Shown: piece by piece, positions 34,142 through 43,679 of the stretch
Numbering within the stretch: position 1 is the stretch's first letter
How the letters are laid out: each line of letters opens with the position of its first letter
Source of the DNA: Dickeya dianthicola NCPPB 453
GTDB lineage: Bacteria > Pseudomonadota > Gammaproteobacteria > Enterobacterales > Enterobacteriaceae
DNA: 64,000 nucleotides
Reading direction: 5' to 3'
NCBI RefSeq assembly: GCF_000365305.1
Contig: NZ_CM001841.1
Coordinates: forward strand, 859,553-923,552
The notes under the pieces: model-generated
The model's database searches: none
What the model was told of the DNA's origin: nothing
What the model saw: only the letters and a program-made list of their open reading frames with translations
Translations under genes and position numbers: made by a program

Positions 34142-35872
34142 TTATTGCGGCGTTTCCGTCAACGTGATGGCGTCGTACATCACCATGCCGCCCAGCAGTT
34201 CCAGCGTGATGCGGTTGCCGCCGGGCTGTAGTGCGTCTGCGGGCAGCGGAATATGCGCTTCGTGGTAACGGCCGCTTTGCATCGCGCCCCGGTAGATGGC
34301 CTTGTCGTTGTCGTATTTCAGCGTCGTCAACAACTCACCGTTGAGCTTCACCGCCAGTTGCGGCGCGCTGGCCGGCGTGGTCATGCCGCTGTTGCTGGCG
34401 GCGGCGATAGCGATATTCAGGGTGTAAGGCTGCTCGGGCGTGCGGGTGTTGAACAGGATATTCCAGCTACCCGGTTGGGTCTGGGCGTAGTACCAGTCTT
34501 TGTGTTCGCGGCTTTTGCCGATCTCGAAGGTCAGGTTGGCCGGCACCTCGGTTTGCCAGTGATACTGACGTGGCTTGTCGCCGAAGCGGAACTCCTCAGC
34601 CCGCCGGTCGGCCTGGCCGATGGCCCACACCAGCGGCGCGGGGCGTTGCGCGTCAATCTGGCCGAGTCGGGTTTTTTGGCCTTCTACCCGGACGGTTTGC
34701 TGCGCCAGCAGGCCGATTTGCGTGCCGCCATCGGCGTAGGCCGACAGCCGGTACTCACCCGGCGGCACGTTGTCCAGGCTGAAACGGCCGTCCCGGTTGG
34801 TGCGGGCGCTGAACAGGTAACCGGTGGTCTGAATATCGAAGTCTTCCGCGCTGCTGTTCAGCACCACCGTGGCGTGAGGCGCTTCGGTGCGCAGGCTGCC
34901 GCTAACGGTGGCGCGCTGGCGCGGATAGCGCGCGTCGTCCAGCCAGCGGTAAGGCCAACTGGCGCGTTCATGTTCGGCCCGGCGGCTGACGTCCGCCACC
35001 AGTTCCCGGTCGTTGCCCTGATTGATGTACAGCAGCCACGGGCCGTAGAGTTTCTCAAAACCCGGCCGCATCACCATGTCCGGGGTGCCGAAGTGAGAGC
35101 CGGTAAGATAGTTCAGGATAATCGCGTCCTGATGCACCAGCAGCTCCTGTTTCAGCGCGTCGCCCGAGTAATACTCGCCGCCGGCGGGCACCATCCAGGC
35201 GCCGTAACCGTTACCCATCACGCCCCAGTAGCGGCTTTCGCGCTGATAACCGGCAAAGTCGTATTTGGAATAGACGCTGCCGTCAGGCAGCCGCCAGGTT
35301 TCATCCTGCACTTTCGGCAACTGTTCCAGTTCCGCGTACAGCGGCGGCGTGCCGCGCCGGATGCTATTGAACAGCGTGTTCAGCCGGGTGGCGTCGAAAC
35401 GGTAAACGTTGCGCAGCTCGCTGACGGTTACCGGCGCGGGGCCGGTGTTGGCGGCCACCACATAACTGTAAAGCCCGCTGACGCCGCTGGTCATGATCAG
35501 GTGATATTCCAGCCGTAGTTTGCCGTTCTGGTCGTCGATATAGGCCAGATGCACCAGATCTGGCGTCTGCTTGATCACGTTCAGCCGCTCCGGCACGAAT
35601 TCGTTGACGCCGCCGGAATAGTAATCGAGGTAAAAGCTGCGGTTCTTATCCGGGTCGCGCGCCGCGCCGGAAAGACGGGAAATCAGGTTGGTGCTGTCTT
35701 TCCACACTTCCTGCGCGCTGCCGTCCGCGCCAAAACGGACTTTCAGCAGCCCGTTGTCCAGCGTGCTGTTCATGCCGTCGAGCGTCAGCTTCACCGCGCT
35801 TGTTGCCGTCAGCGGCAGTACGAATGTCAGCGTCAACAACGGGGTACGCCATGCCTGTAGAGGTTTCATCAT
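34142..35872 (-). CDS. rhiE: Secreted rhamnogalacturonate lyase (PL4) RhiE
   Basis: A 576-residue polysaccharide lyase family 4 enzyme that cleaves the rhamnogalacturonan I backbone of pectin by beta-elimination. Signal peptide WRTPLLTLTFVLPLTATSAV; catalytic beta-sandwich (about 25-330), a fibronectin-III-like domain (about 340-420, RATVSGSLRTEAPHATVVLN and GRFSLDNVPPGEYRLSAYAD), and a C-terminal CBM-like lyase domain ending in MVMYDAITLTETPQ. In D. dadantii RhiE leaves the cell through the Out type II system. Two adjacent ATGs (35872, 35869) are possible; GGA precedes the first. Confidence 0.9.
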   Translation of the reverse strand: MMKPLQAWRTPLLTLTFVLPLTATSAVKLTLDGMNSTLDNGLLKVRFGADGSAQEVWKDSTNLISRLSGAARDPDKNRSFYLDYYSGGVNEFVPERLNVIKQTPDLVHLAYIDDQNGKLRLEYHLIMTSGVSGLYSYVVAANTGPAPVTVSELRNVYRFDATRLNTLFNSIRRGTPPLYAELEQLPKVQDETWRLPDGSVYSKYDFAGYQRESRYWGVMGNGYGAWMVPAGGEYYSGDALKQELLVHQDAIILNYLTGSHFGTPDMVMRPGFEKLYGPWLLYINQGNDRELVADVSRRAEHERASWPYRWLDDARYPRQRATVSGSLRTEAPHATVVLNSSAEDFDIQTTGYLFSARTNRDGRFSLDNVPPGEYRLSAYADGGTQIGLLAQQTVRVEGQKTRLGQIDAQRPAPLVWAIGQADRRAEEFRFGDKPRQYHWQTEVPANLTFEIGKSREHKDWYYAQTQPGSWNILFNTRTPEQPYTLNIAIAAASNSGMTTPASAPQLAVKLNGELLTTLKYDNDKAIYRGAMQSGRYHEAHIPLPADALQPGGNRITLELLGGMVMYDAITLTETPQ

Positions 35873-36202
35873 GATGCATCGTCCATTTGTCTTGTGATGT
35901 GGGGTGCGTTGTAGGGGAGCAATATCGAAGTACACAGCTTAGCGCGGCGGCGAACGCCGCTCCTTTGCCGGAGGGTCATCTCCGGGCCGAAGGTGGCAGC
36001 AGTGTGAAGATCGGCGCGATTGGGATCATATTTGTCGATTCTGATACGGCGGGGCCGCACTCGGGCTACTGGCGGCATAATGCGGTGAAATTTGGCTAAT
36101 TTTTTTAAAATCAACATGCTATATCGATGAACGATTGAATAACACCCTAGTGTGGTTTTTCGCTATGATGCATTTCTCTCAAACCTGTACCTGATGGGCG
36201 CT
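35873..36202. other. Divergent promoter region of rhiE and yqhA
   Basis: 330 bases with no coding frame. The rhiE-proximal half is GC-rich and the yqhA-proximal half AT-rich. I could not pick out a convincing KdgR, CRP or RhaS site by eye. Confidence 0.5.
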
Positions 36203-36736
36203 ATGGAACGTTTTCTGGAAAATACGATGTACGCTGCACGGTGGCTGTTGGCTCCGGTTTATCTGGGGTTGTCGCTGGGATTACTGGCGCTGGCCATCAA
36301 GTTCTTTGAAGAAATCTGGCATGTCCTGCCGAACATTTTCTCCATCGCAGAATCCGATTTGATCCTGACCTTGCTGTCGCTGGTGGACATGACGCTGGTG
36401 GGCGGCCTGCTGGTGATGGTGATGTTTTCCGGCTATGAAAACTTTGTGTCGGCGCTGGATATCGGCGAGCACAAGGAGAAGCTGAACTGGCTGGGCAAAA
36501 TGGACGCCAGTTCGCTGAAAAACAAAGTGGCGGCGTCGATCGTGGCGATTTCGTCCATCCACCTGCTGCGGGTGTTCATGGATGTCAAGAACGTACCGGA
36601 CAACAAGCTGATGTGGTATGTGATAATCCACCTGACTTTTGTGTTGTCCGCCTTTGTTATGGGCTATCTGGACTGGTTGTCCCGCCACGAGCATCACTCC
36701 CATCACGCCGCCGACAAGGCGCATGATAAGCATTAA
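36203..36736 (+). CDS. yqhA: YqhA-family inner-membrane protein (UPF0114)
   Basis: A 177-residue protein with four hydrophobic helices (first: [20 protein letters not shown]), matching the UPF0114/YqhA family: [20 protein letters not shown] and [20 protein letters not shown]. Function is unknown. The C-terminus is His-rich (HEHHSHH). The start at 36203 is supported by conservation; the frame is open 17 codons further. A strong terminator follows. Confidence 0.92.
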   Translation: MERFLENTMYAARWLLAPVYLGLSLGLLALAIKFFEEIWHVLPNIFSIAESDLILTLLSLVDMTLVGGLLVMVMFSGYENFVSALDIGEHKEKLNWLGKMDASSLKNKVAASIVAISSIHLLRVFMDVKNVPDNKLMWYVIIHLTFVLSAFVMGYLDWLSRHEHHSHHAADKAHDKH

Positions 36737-36781
36737 ATCTCACCACCGGCGTTGATAACGCATGCTTTGCTGACGTGAACG

Positions 36782-36809
36782 ACGCCCCCGACCGACGGGG
36801 GCGTTTTTT
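36782..36809 (+). terminator. Rho-independent terminator after yqhA
   Basis: An eight-pair stem ACGCCCCC / GGGGGCGT with a seven-base loop followed by TTTTT. It lies between convergent yqhA and the molybdoenzyme gene. Confidence 0.92.
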
Positions 36810-36834
36810 CGCTTGTCAGGCGCGGAGCCAGACG

Positions 36835-39096
36835 TCAGAGGGCGAGCACCTCCACCAGACAGCTCATGGCGTTGGGGCCCTGCGTCAGCGGCGAGGTGCC
36901 CATGTCGCGGGTTAGTACGTTGGCGTTGCCGGACTGCTCCACCGGGCGCCATTGCGCCTGCCCGAAGCCCGGGTCAAACCAGGCGCCGGTCGCCATGATC
37001 ACCACGCCCGGCGTGACGCCGTCAGTCACGTCCACCCCGGCGTAAATGCGCCCGCGTTCGTTGCGCACTTCCACCCGGTCGCCGTGGCGGATGCCGCGTG
37101 CGGACGCGTCTTGCGAATGCATGTACAGCGTTTCGTGACCGGCGGTTTTGTTGGCGGCCACCTGCGGCGTGCAGCCGAGCTGGCTGTGCAGCCGATCGGC
37201 CGGCTGGATGGAGATAAAATGCAGCGGCCAGCGCTGCGTTTCCGCGGCGCCCAGCCATTCCACCGGCGGTTGCCATTGCGGATGGGGGGCGAAATCGGGG
37301 TAGCGGTAGTCGGCGATGGTGCGGCTGAATAGCTCGATCTTGCCGCTGGGCGTGTTCAGCGGGTGGCGCGCCGGGTCGCGGCGGAATTCGTCGAAAAACA
37401 CGAACGGCTGGTCGTCCATCGGAATATCCACGTACCCCTGTTGCCAGAAACGGTCAAAATCGGGCCACAGTTCGCCCGCCGTGCCCTGACGCTCCCGGCA
37501 GGCGAGGTACATTGATTCCAGCCACTGCCGCTCGGTGCGGCCGTCGTGGGTGAATGCGTCGCCGTAACCCAGGCGCTGGGCCAGTTCGCTGAAGATATCG
37601 TAATCATTGCGGGCCTGATGCTGCGGCGTAATCGCCTGATGCATGGCGAACACAAACCGGTCGCGCGAGGAGCCGCCCACATCGTTTCTTTCCAGCGAGG
37701 TGGTGACGGGCAACACGATATCCGCCATCTGCGCCGCTGCGGTCCAAACGATATCCTGCACGATGACGGTATCCGGGCGCTGCCAGCCTTCCACCAGCCG
37801 GTTGAGCTGCTGGTGATGGTGGAACGGGTTGCCGCCGGCCCAGTGAATCAGATGGATATCGGGGTAGGTGCGGTTCTCGCCGCAAAAAGTATACGGTTCG
37901 CCGGGGTGCAGCAGCATGTCGGCGATGCGCGCCACCGGAATCGACTGGCCGGGGTTGGGCACAGACGGCGAGGCGGGGGCCGGCGAGGTCATGCGTTCAT
38001 TGCCGACGCTGTTCATCGAGCCGTGGCCGAAGGAGAAACCACCGCCCGGCAGCCCCACCTGACCGAGCATCGACGCGAGGGCGATCATCATCCAGTAAGG
38101 CTGTTCGCCGCGATGAGCGCGTTGCACCGAATAGGAACAGGTCATAAAGCTGCGCACGCCGATCAGTTGCTGAGCCAGCTTTTCGATACGCGCGGCCGGG
38201 ATGCCGGTGATGGCGCTGGCCCAGACCGGGTTTTTGGCGATGCCGTCGGTGCGGCCGTTAAGGTAGTCGTGCAGTTGCGGGTAACCGACGCAGTGGCGAT
38301 CGAGAAAATCGTGGTCTTCCGCGCCCAACTGCTGGATTTGGTAGCCCAGCGCCAGCATTAGCGCCACGTCGGTGTTGGGGCGGATAGGGATCCACTCGGC
38401 GTTGACGAACGCCGGGCAGTCGTCGCGCATCGGGCTGATGTTGATAATCGGGGTGCCGCGCGCCGCCAGTTTCTCCAGCGCCGGCTTCAGCGTGTGGTGC
38501 CCGGCGCCGCCGGAGGCCACCTGGGCATTTTTCAGCGCCAGCCCGCCGAAGGCGAGGAACAACTCGCAGTGTTCCGCCACGCTGCGCCACTCGGTGACTT
38601 TGCCGGTCAGCGGGTGGAAGGTGCCTATCACGTACGGCAGAAAGAATTGCGCCGCACCCCAGCTGTAGTTGCCGGTTTGGTCCACCGCGCCGCCGCCGGA
38701 GAAATAGAAACGCCGCACCTGCGAGCGGGCATGATGAAAACGCCCGGCGGACGACCAGCCGTACGATCCGGCGAACAGGCCGTCGGCGCCGTAGCGGTCG
38801 CGCACGCGGCGGTTTTCCTCCGCCACCAGATCCAGCGCTCGATCCCAGTCCACCTCGACGAACGGTTCCTTGCCGCGCAGCGTACGGTCGCTGTTTTCGC
38901 GTTTTTCCAGCCAGGAGCGGCGCACCGCCGGTTTGCGGATACGCTTGTCGGAATAAACCAGCGGCGCGATGGAGTCGAGCATCGGCGACGGATCCGCGTC
39001 GCCCGCAAACGGTTCGCAGCGGATAAGCCGGCCGCCTTCGACGACCGCGGTGAACGCGCCCCAGTGGGCCAGGTGTGGATAGCGCCTGATTGTCAT
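36835..39096 (-). CDS. bisC: Molybdopterin oxidoreductase, biotin sulfoxide reductase type
   Basis: A 753-residue bis-MGD molybdoenzyme of the DMSO-reductase family. No Tat signal or N-terminal FeS cysteines are present, so it is cytoplasmic, as BisC is. The molybdenum-ligand Ser is in SYGWSSAGRFHHARSQ near residue 115; cofactor blocks include GNYSWGAAQFFLPYVIGT and HRGEQPYWMMIALASMLGQV. BisC reduces biotin sulfoxide and methionine sulfoxide using NADPH-derived electrons. It could also be a TorZ-like N- or S-oxide reductase whose signal has been lost. Monocistronic. Confidence 0.84.
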   Translation of the reverse strand: MTIRRYPHLAHWGAFTAVVEGGRLIRCEPFAGDADPSPMLDSIAPLVYSDKRIRKPAVRRSWLEKRENSDRTLRGKEPFVEVDWDRALDLVAEENRRVRDRYGADGLFAGSYGWSSAGRFHHARSQVRRFYFSGGGAVDQTGNYSWGAAQFFLPYVIGTFHPLTGKVTEWRSVAEHCELFLAFGGLALKNAQVASGGAGHHTLKPALEKLAARGTPIINISPMRDDCPAFVNAEWIPIRPNTDVALMLALGYQIQQLGAEDHDFLDRHCVGYPQLHDYLNGRTDGIAKNPVWASAITGIPAARIEKLAQQLIGVRSFMTCSYSVQRAHRGEQPYWMMIALASMLGQVGLPGGGFSFGHGSMNSVGNERMTSPAPASPSVPNPGQSIPVARIADMLLHPGEPYTFCGENRTYPDIHLIHWAGGNPFHHHQQLNRLVEGWQRPDTVIVQDIVWTAAAQMADIVLPVTTSLERNDVGGSSRDRFVFAMHQAITPQHQARNDYDIFSELAQRLGYGDAFTHDGRTERQWLESMYLACRERQGTAGELWPDFDRFWQQGYVDIPMDDQPFVFFDEFRRDPARHPLNTPSGKIELFSRTIADYRYPDFAPHPQWQPPVEWLGAAETQRWPLHFISIQPADRLHSQLGCTPQVAANKTAGHETLYMHSQDASARGIRHGDRVEVRNERGRIYAGVDVTDGVTPGVVIMATGAWFDPGFGQAQWRPVEQSGNANVLTRDMGTSPLTQGPNAMSCLVEVLAL

Positions 39097-39279
39097 AGCA
39101 TCCTCGGAAATATACGTCAGGTCAGTCGGTCGTCCCGCGCAGATAAGCAGTGAAGGGTGGAATTAGATAGCCTGTTATTTATTTATCATCATACAAGCCT
39201 GCTGCAGGACAGACCAGCCGGCCCTTATGCCAATCGGGCATGTGTTATATCGGACAATAGCGGCGCGGCCGCAAACGCC

Positions 39280-39309
39280 TTGACAGCTAATCTTCCGCTC
39301 GCATAGGGT
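39280..39309 (+). promoter_or_regulatory. Possible promoter of the split-barrel protein gene
   Basis: A perfect TTGACA (39280-39285) is followed after 16-18 bases by only a weak -10 (CATAGG or TAGGGT). It lies about 110 bases upstream of the start. Confidence 0.35.
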
Positions 39310-39419
39310 GGAAACGGCAGGTGCGATGGACGGCGAAATCCGGCCAGTCGACGCCAGTGGCGGCTTTACACACAGCTTGACGTATCCGGTAACGAGAATA
39401 ATAAACAAGGTGCTGCAAC

Positions 39420-40244
39420 ATGAGTCTGACGACGTATCTTGGCAAACAGGTGCTGGGGGTGCTGGCCTGTTACCAACAAGGAAATGTGGTAATTCACATC
39501 TGTGGGGTCTATCCGCGCGCCGACAACGGCCTGCGGGTATTTTTCCCTAAAGGGCATGATCTGGCGGTAGGGGATCTGGCGACGGTACACCTCGACAATC
39601 GCACCGGCGTTGATGAGTTCGACGCCAATATTTCGGTGTACCGTGCCTCGTACAAGGGGCGGGTGGTCAGCGTGGATGACGACTGGGCGATTCTGGCGCC
39701 GCGCGAGTGCCAACTGTTGCATGGCTTTACGCCGGTGGTGGATATCCGCGAGCCGGGCTATGTGTTCCCGACCGATCTCCGCCCGGAACGACCGGTGCCG
39801 TTTACCCCGATGACCGCACTGCCGGATACCGAACGCAAAGACTTTACCAATAAGGTCGGCGTGCTGGTGACGATGGCGGAAGAGCAACCGCACACCACAG
39901 TGTTGGCGTTTCTCTCCTCGGTGGAAGACGATATTTTCCTGATTACCTTCCCGGAAACCTTCAAATCCAAATTGCTTAAACGCAATCCACACTGCTTTTT
40001 CGCTATGGATGAACGCTCGCACTACACCTTTGAACGTTCAATCGAATGGAATTACACCTTGATCGAAGGCGATGCCCACCTGATCGACCCGGCAACGCCG
40101 CTGTTTGAGGAAGTCCGCCACGCGTTCATCAACAAGAACCCGTGGGAGATGGCGTTTTTCCTGCGGCCCAATCTGGAGATGTACCATATCAAGAGCAGGC
40201 AACTGGTGTGCCCCGGTTCCCGCCAACCTATCGGCGATGCGTGA
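39420..40244 (+). CDS. Uncharacterised two-domain protein with C-terminal PNPOx-like split barrel
   Basis: A 274-residue soluble protein that I do not recognise by name. Residues 1-115 are beta-rich (VVIHICGVYPRADNGLRVFF, RVVSVDDDWAILAPREC) and could be a small barrel. From about residue 138 the pattern (VGVLVTMAEEQPHTTVLAFL, then FERSIEWNYTLIEGDAHLID and PWEMAFFLRPNLEMYHIK) resembles the pyridoxamine-phosphate-oxidase/FMN split-barrel fold. FMN or haem binding is possible but unproven. GTGCTGCAAC precedes the ATG, so the ribosome site is weak. Single gene with its own terminator. Confidence 0.7.
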   Translation: MSLTTYLGKQVLGVLACYQQGNVVIHICGVYPRADNGLRVFFPKGHDLAVGDLATVHLDNRTGVDEFDANISVYRASYKGRVVSVDDDWAILAPRECQLLHGFTPVVDIREPGYVFPTDLRPERPVPFTPMTALPDTERKDFTNKVGVLVTMAEEQPHTTVLAFLSSVEDDIFLITFPETFKSKLLKRNPHCFFAMDERSHYTFERSIEWNYTLIEGDAHLIDPATPLFEEVRHAFINKNPWEMAFFLRPNLEMYHIKSRQLVCPGSRQPIGDA

Positions 40245-40272
40245 AATAATGCAGCCTGATAATATCGATTGG

Positions 40273-40298
40273 CGCCCTGCAAATTGTGGGGCGTTTTT
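40273..40298 (+). terminator. Rho-independent terminator
   Basis: An eight-pair stem CGCCCTGC / GTGGGGCG (two wobbles) with loop AAATT followed by TTTTT. Confidence 0.8.
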
Positions 40299-40622
40299 AT
40301 TTTCTGCTGAAAATAGAATTCATTGAAATGTTATTTATAATTTATGGGTTTTTTTAATAACTGATTTATAAGCAGTGTGTTATCTATTTTAAATTCGATG
40401 ATTGAAACTGTGCTGGGTTAATATCGCTCGTTACGCTATTTTATTTTTATATCAACAGTGTTTTTTTATTATAAATCGGCGCTGCGCCAATTATTCTCGG
40501 AAGGATATTTCTTTATTCATGGACAGTAAAACGAGTGATGGGCAGTAAAATGACAGAGCATCGTCCGACATAATGTTTGTTTGCCCCACCACCGTCGATA
40601 GCGATAGCAGGGCAGAACGAGG
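40299..40622. other. AT-rich gene-free interval
   Basis: About 320 bases, strongly AT-rich between 40310 and 40480. It holds the 3' side of the convergent SDR gene. I see no gene, repeat or RNA in it. Confidence 0.5.
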
Positions 40623-41732
40623 CTATTTGAAATCCACCGCCATCAGTTCCGGCACGCTGAACTGGCGGGTGGTTTCCACGCACTTACCTACATATTCGGT
40701 AAATCGCGGCGGGGTTTTCATGCCCAGTTGCAACAGCTTGCGGTTGCTGAACTTCACATTTAACTGGGCGAACGACCCGTACAGACGCATGGCGCGCAGC
40801 ATCAGGCGTTCGTTGCAGGGGCCATACAGCGAGTTAAAGCTGCTGCGCAGTTTGATCAGGTCGTGGTAACTCACTTGACGATAGGCTTCACCCATTGGCG
40901 GGCGCGACGCTGCCTGCGCCATCGCCTTATCCACCTCGCTGAAACTCACGCTGGAGGCTTCGCCGGCGGAAATATGGTAAATATCGTCGACCGCCTGTTC
41001 CACGTGCAACAGCATCAGGATGGCTTCGGCGCAGAAATCTACCGGAATGACGTCGATTTTGTCATCCAGCGAGCACATGAAGCGCTGAAGTTTCATCGCC
41101 ATTTCGAATACCCAGTAGATGCTGCTGGACGGCTTACAGCCCAGGCGGGAATGGCCGACGATGATCGACGGGCGCACAATCAGCAGCGGCATGGCCGGGC
41201 AGTGTTCACGCATCAGGTTTTCGATGGTGGCTTTTGACAGGGTGTATTCGACGATGTGCGATTTTTCTGTATCCAGCAGGCCGCATTCCTCCACCACTTC
41301 GTCCTGATCCGGTACGCAGGACATCGCGGTGCCGATCTGGATGAATTTTCGCAGTGATTTAATCTGACTCATGCGTCTGGCAAAAGCCAGCGTGCCTTCC
41401 ACATTCACTTTCCAGATCAGCGGATTGTTGCCAAAAGAGGCCACTGCCGCGCTGTTGATGATATGGGTGACGCTGTCCAGCGCCGGATGTTGAAGAAAAG
41501 ATTCAGGCTCTGCCAAATCGCCGACAATAATATTGTCTTCCGTCAGACGAGAGAGTAATGATTCAGAAATATCAAATTTACGCAAGTTATTTAGGATTCG
41601 TTGAAGCCCGTCCTGTTTATTGTCGGCTCTGACCAACATAAACAAATTTTCAATTCGCCTGTCCTGTAGCGCTTTTTCCATGACGGCACCACCCAGAAAG
41701 CCTGTCGCTCCGGTAATGAGTATCGTTTTCAT
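40623..41732 (-). CDS. Extended SDR of the thioester/fatty-acyl reductase type
   Basis: A 369-residue NAD(P)-dependent extended short-chain dehydrogenase. The Rossmann motif ILITGATGFLGGAVMEKALQ is at the N-terminus; the catalytic Tyr-Lys is in VEYTLSKATIENL and the substrate-binding stretch is LLIVRPSIIVGHSRLG. The sequence resembles the thioester-reductase domains of NRPS/fatty-acyl reductases, but no carrier or adenylation gene is adjacent, so the substrate is unknown. No good ribosome site is visible for this ATG or for the one five codons upstream. The upstream region is AT-rich. Confidence 0.78.
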   Translation of the reverse strand: MKTILITGATGFLGGAVMEKALQDRRIENLFMLVRADNKQDGLQRILNNLRKFDISESLLSRLTEDNIIVGDLAEPESFLQHPALDSVTHIINSAAVASFGNNPLIWKVNVEGTLAFARRMSQIKSLRKFIQIGTAMSCVPDQDEVVEECGLLDTEKSHIVEYTLSKATIENLMREHCPAMPLLIVRPSIIVGHSRLGCKPSSSIYWVFEMAMKLQRFMCSLDDKIDVIPVDFCAEAILMLLHVEQAVDDIYHISAGEASSVSFSEVDKAMAQAASRPPMGEAYRQVSYHDLIKLRSSFNSLYGPCNERLMLRAMRLYGSFAQLNVKFSNRKLLQLGMKTPPRFTEYVGKCVETTRQFSVPELMAVDFK

Positions 41733-42059
41733 CGATGTTAAGACCATTTTATGTAATGGGGAGGTGTTGTCTGAATTGCGCTCAGACTCGGCGACGACAT
41801 TCTATTTCATTGAGTTTTGATTTTTCAATTTTCCGGCCGGTTTTTCTTATCTTGTTGTCGTTTTGTTTAGCTTTTTGTGCTTTCGCTATTTTTATTAATT
41901 AATTCCACCGCCGGTTTCTGCGCGCCGGTCATCGGCGGCGGCCAACATTTTCGGCTACGCGGCGGTGTCAGGGCGGTACGCAAGAGAAACAACCTGTCGC
42001 CGCCGGAGCGCTGCACGCACGGATACCGGTGACGACAGGAGATAGAACGTGGGGTGGGG
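41733..42059. other. Gene-free interval between the SDR and mipA genes
   Basis: 327 bases: AT-rich promoter DNA for the SDR gene at the left, GC-rich DNA with short inverted repeats near 41930 at the right. No gene seen. Confidence 0.5.
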
Positions 42060-42845
42060 TTAGAACGTATAAGCGACGGCAAAGATCCCTTCGCCCTGAT
42101 CGGCGCGAAACACGATGGGGCTGTTCGAGGCTTTATCGTTCAGGCGGGTATAGCTGCCGCTGAGCGTAGCGGTCCAATGCGGATCAAACTGATGGGTCCA
42201 GAACAGCGAGATTGACTGGCCGTACAGACCGCTGCCGGCCTGATAGGCGCGATAGCCGGAATTCTGGCTTTGCTGCTGGCTGACGCCGTAAAACAGGTTG
42301 TTATAGCGGGCGTCGCCGAACAGCAAGATGCCCTGCGCGCCCAGCGTATCCGCTTTATCCTGGAACAGAATGCTGGTCAGCGAGGTCTGGTATTGCACGC
42401 CCTGGCTGTCGGTCAGCGGCAGAATCGCCTTGGCTTCCATCGACAACTGGTCGGTAAATTGCCAGCCCAGCGCCACAGCGGTGTTCAGCGCGCCGTCAAT
42501 GTTGCCCATGCCGCGCAGTTTGTCGGAACCGGAGCGGAAAGAGGATTTCTTGTCGGTGCGTCCGACGGAGTAACCCAGCGTGTGTTCAAGATAAAACTGG
42601 CCGAATTGCAGGTCATAACCCGCGCCTTTGGCGGTGTCGAAAAAGAAGGCGCCTTGACGAGCCTGAATCACCGGCAGCATATCCCAACGGCGTTCATCCG
42701 AGCCGCTGTAGCGCGGCGCATTGCGGGCGGCGAGGCCGAGGGTGACGCCGTCTTGCTGGCCGGGTGCGCCATCGTCGGCCCAACTGGTGTTGCTGCCGGC
42801 GAAGAAAAGAGTAGCTATATAAAAAGGAATATGTCGCACTATCAT
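42060..42845 (-). CDS. MipA/OmpV-family outer-membrane protein
   Basis: A 261-residue outer-membrane beta-barrel. Start MIVRHIPFYIATLFFAG gives a signal peptide ending NTSWA; AAGGAG lies ten bases upstream of the ATG. The mature part shows the MipA/OmpV pattern: VTLGLAARNAPRYSGSDERR, LEHTLGYSVG, and a final Phe (GIFAVAYTF) as expected for a BAM substrate. The family includes MltA-interacting scaffold proteins and osmotic or antibiotic-responsive porins. It is divergent from the two-component operon across 142 bases, so the response regulator may control it. Confidence 0.85.
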   Translation of the reverse strand: MIVRHIPFYIATLFFAGSNTSWADDGAPGQQDGVTLGLAARNAPRYSGSDERRWDMLPVIQARQGAFFFDTAKGAGYDLQFGQFYLEHTLGYSVGRTDKKSSFRSGSDKLRGMGNIDGALNTAVALGWQFTDQLSMEAKAILPLTDSQGVQYQTSLTSILFQDKADTLGAQGILLFGDARYNNLFYGVSQQQSQNSGYRAYQAGSGLYGQSISLFWTHQFDPHWTATLSGSYTRLNDKASNSPIVFRADQGEGIFAVAYTF

Positions 42846-42987
42846 CCTGACTTGACTCCTTAACGGGGTAAATGGTGTTGCCTGTGGCAGGCGTTTTCGT
42901 GCATCCCTGTACGAGATGCCGGTTAGTATACGCATCAGCGTCAAGGTACTGTCAGCAAATCATGAAGAAATTATCAAGAGAACCACG

Positions 42988-43677
42988 ATGAGTCCGAAAC
43001 GCATTCTGATAATCGAAGATGACACGGATGCCGCCAGCGTGCTGGAAGCCTACCTAAAACGCGACAATTTTCAGGTTCTGCTGGCGGGAGATGGCGTCAG
43101 CGGGCTGGAAATGGCTCAGCGCCTGAAGCCGGACCTGATCTTGTTGGATGTGATGCTGCCGGGAATGACCGGTACCGAAGTGCTGGCTGCCCTGCGCCGC
43201 AAAAGCGATGTGCCGGTGATCATGGTCACCGCGATGGGGGACGATACCGATAAAATCGGCGCGCTGCGGTACGGCGCGGACGATTACGTGACCAAACCCT
43301 ACCATCCCGGCGAGGTGGTGGCGCGGGTGCAGGCGGTGTTGCGGCGCATCAGCGGCGCGATGATGGCCGGCAGACCGTTGACCTTCGGCGCGCTGGAGGT
43401 GGACCAGGAGGCGATGGTCGCCTCGGTGACCGATGAGCAGGGCCATCGCCAGCCGCTGGACTTGACGCCGACGGAGTTCAGCCTGCTGGCAACCCTGCTG
43501 CGCGCCCAGACCCGCGCCTTTTCCCGCCAGGAATTGCTGGAAGCGTGCCTGCCGGACAGCGAGGCGCTGGAGCGGGTGGTGGATACCCATATTTATAATC
43601 TGCGCAAAAAACTGGAGGCGGTCGGCATTGGCGGGGTGCTGCTGACGGTGCGCGCGGTTGGTTATCGGTTCCGTTAG
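42988..43677 (+). CDS. OmpR-family response regulator (AdeR/BaeR-like)
   Basis: A 229-residue response regulator. Receiver domain: acidic pair in ILIIEDDTDAAS, phospho-acceptor Asp in LILLDVMLPGMTG, conserved Lys in DDYVTKPY. The C-terminal winged helix (LDLTPTEFSLLATLLRAQ to VRAVGYRFR) binds DNA. ATG 42988 matches the family start. The next gene, its kinase, starts two bases after the stop. Together with the RND genes 1.3 kb on, the layout mirrors AdeRS-AdeAB of Acinetobacter. Confidence 0.92.
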   Translation: MSPKRILIIEDDTDAASVLEAYLKRDNFQVLLAGDGVSGLEMAQRLKPDLILLDVMLPGMTGTEVLAALRRKSDVPVIMVTAMGDDTDKIGALRYGADDYVTKPYHPGEVVARVQAVLRRISGAMMAGRPLTFGALEVDQEAMVASVTDEQGHRQPLDLTPTEFSLLATLLRAQTRAFSRQELLEACLPDSEALERVVDTHIYNLRKKLEAVGIGGVLLTVRAVGYRFR

Positions 43678-43679
43678 CC

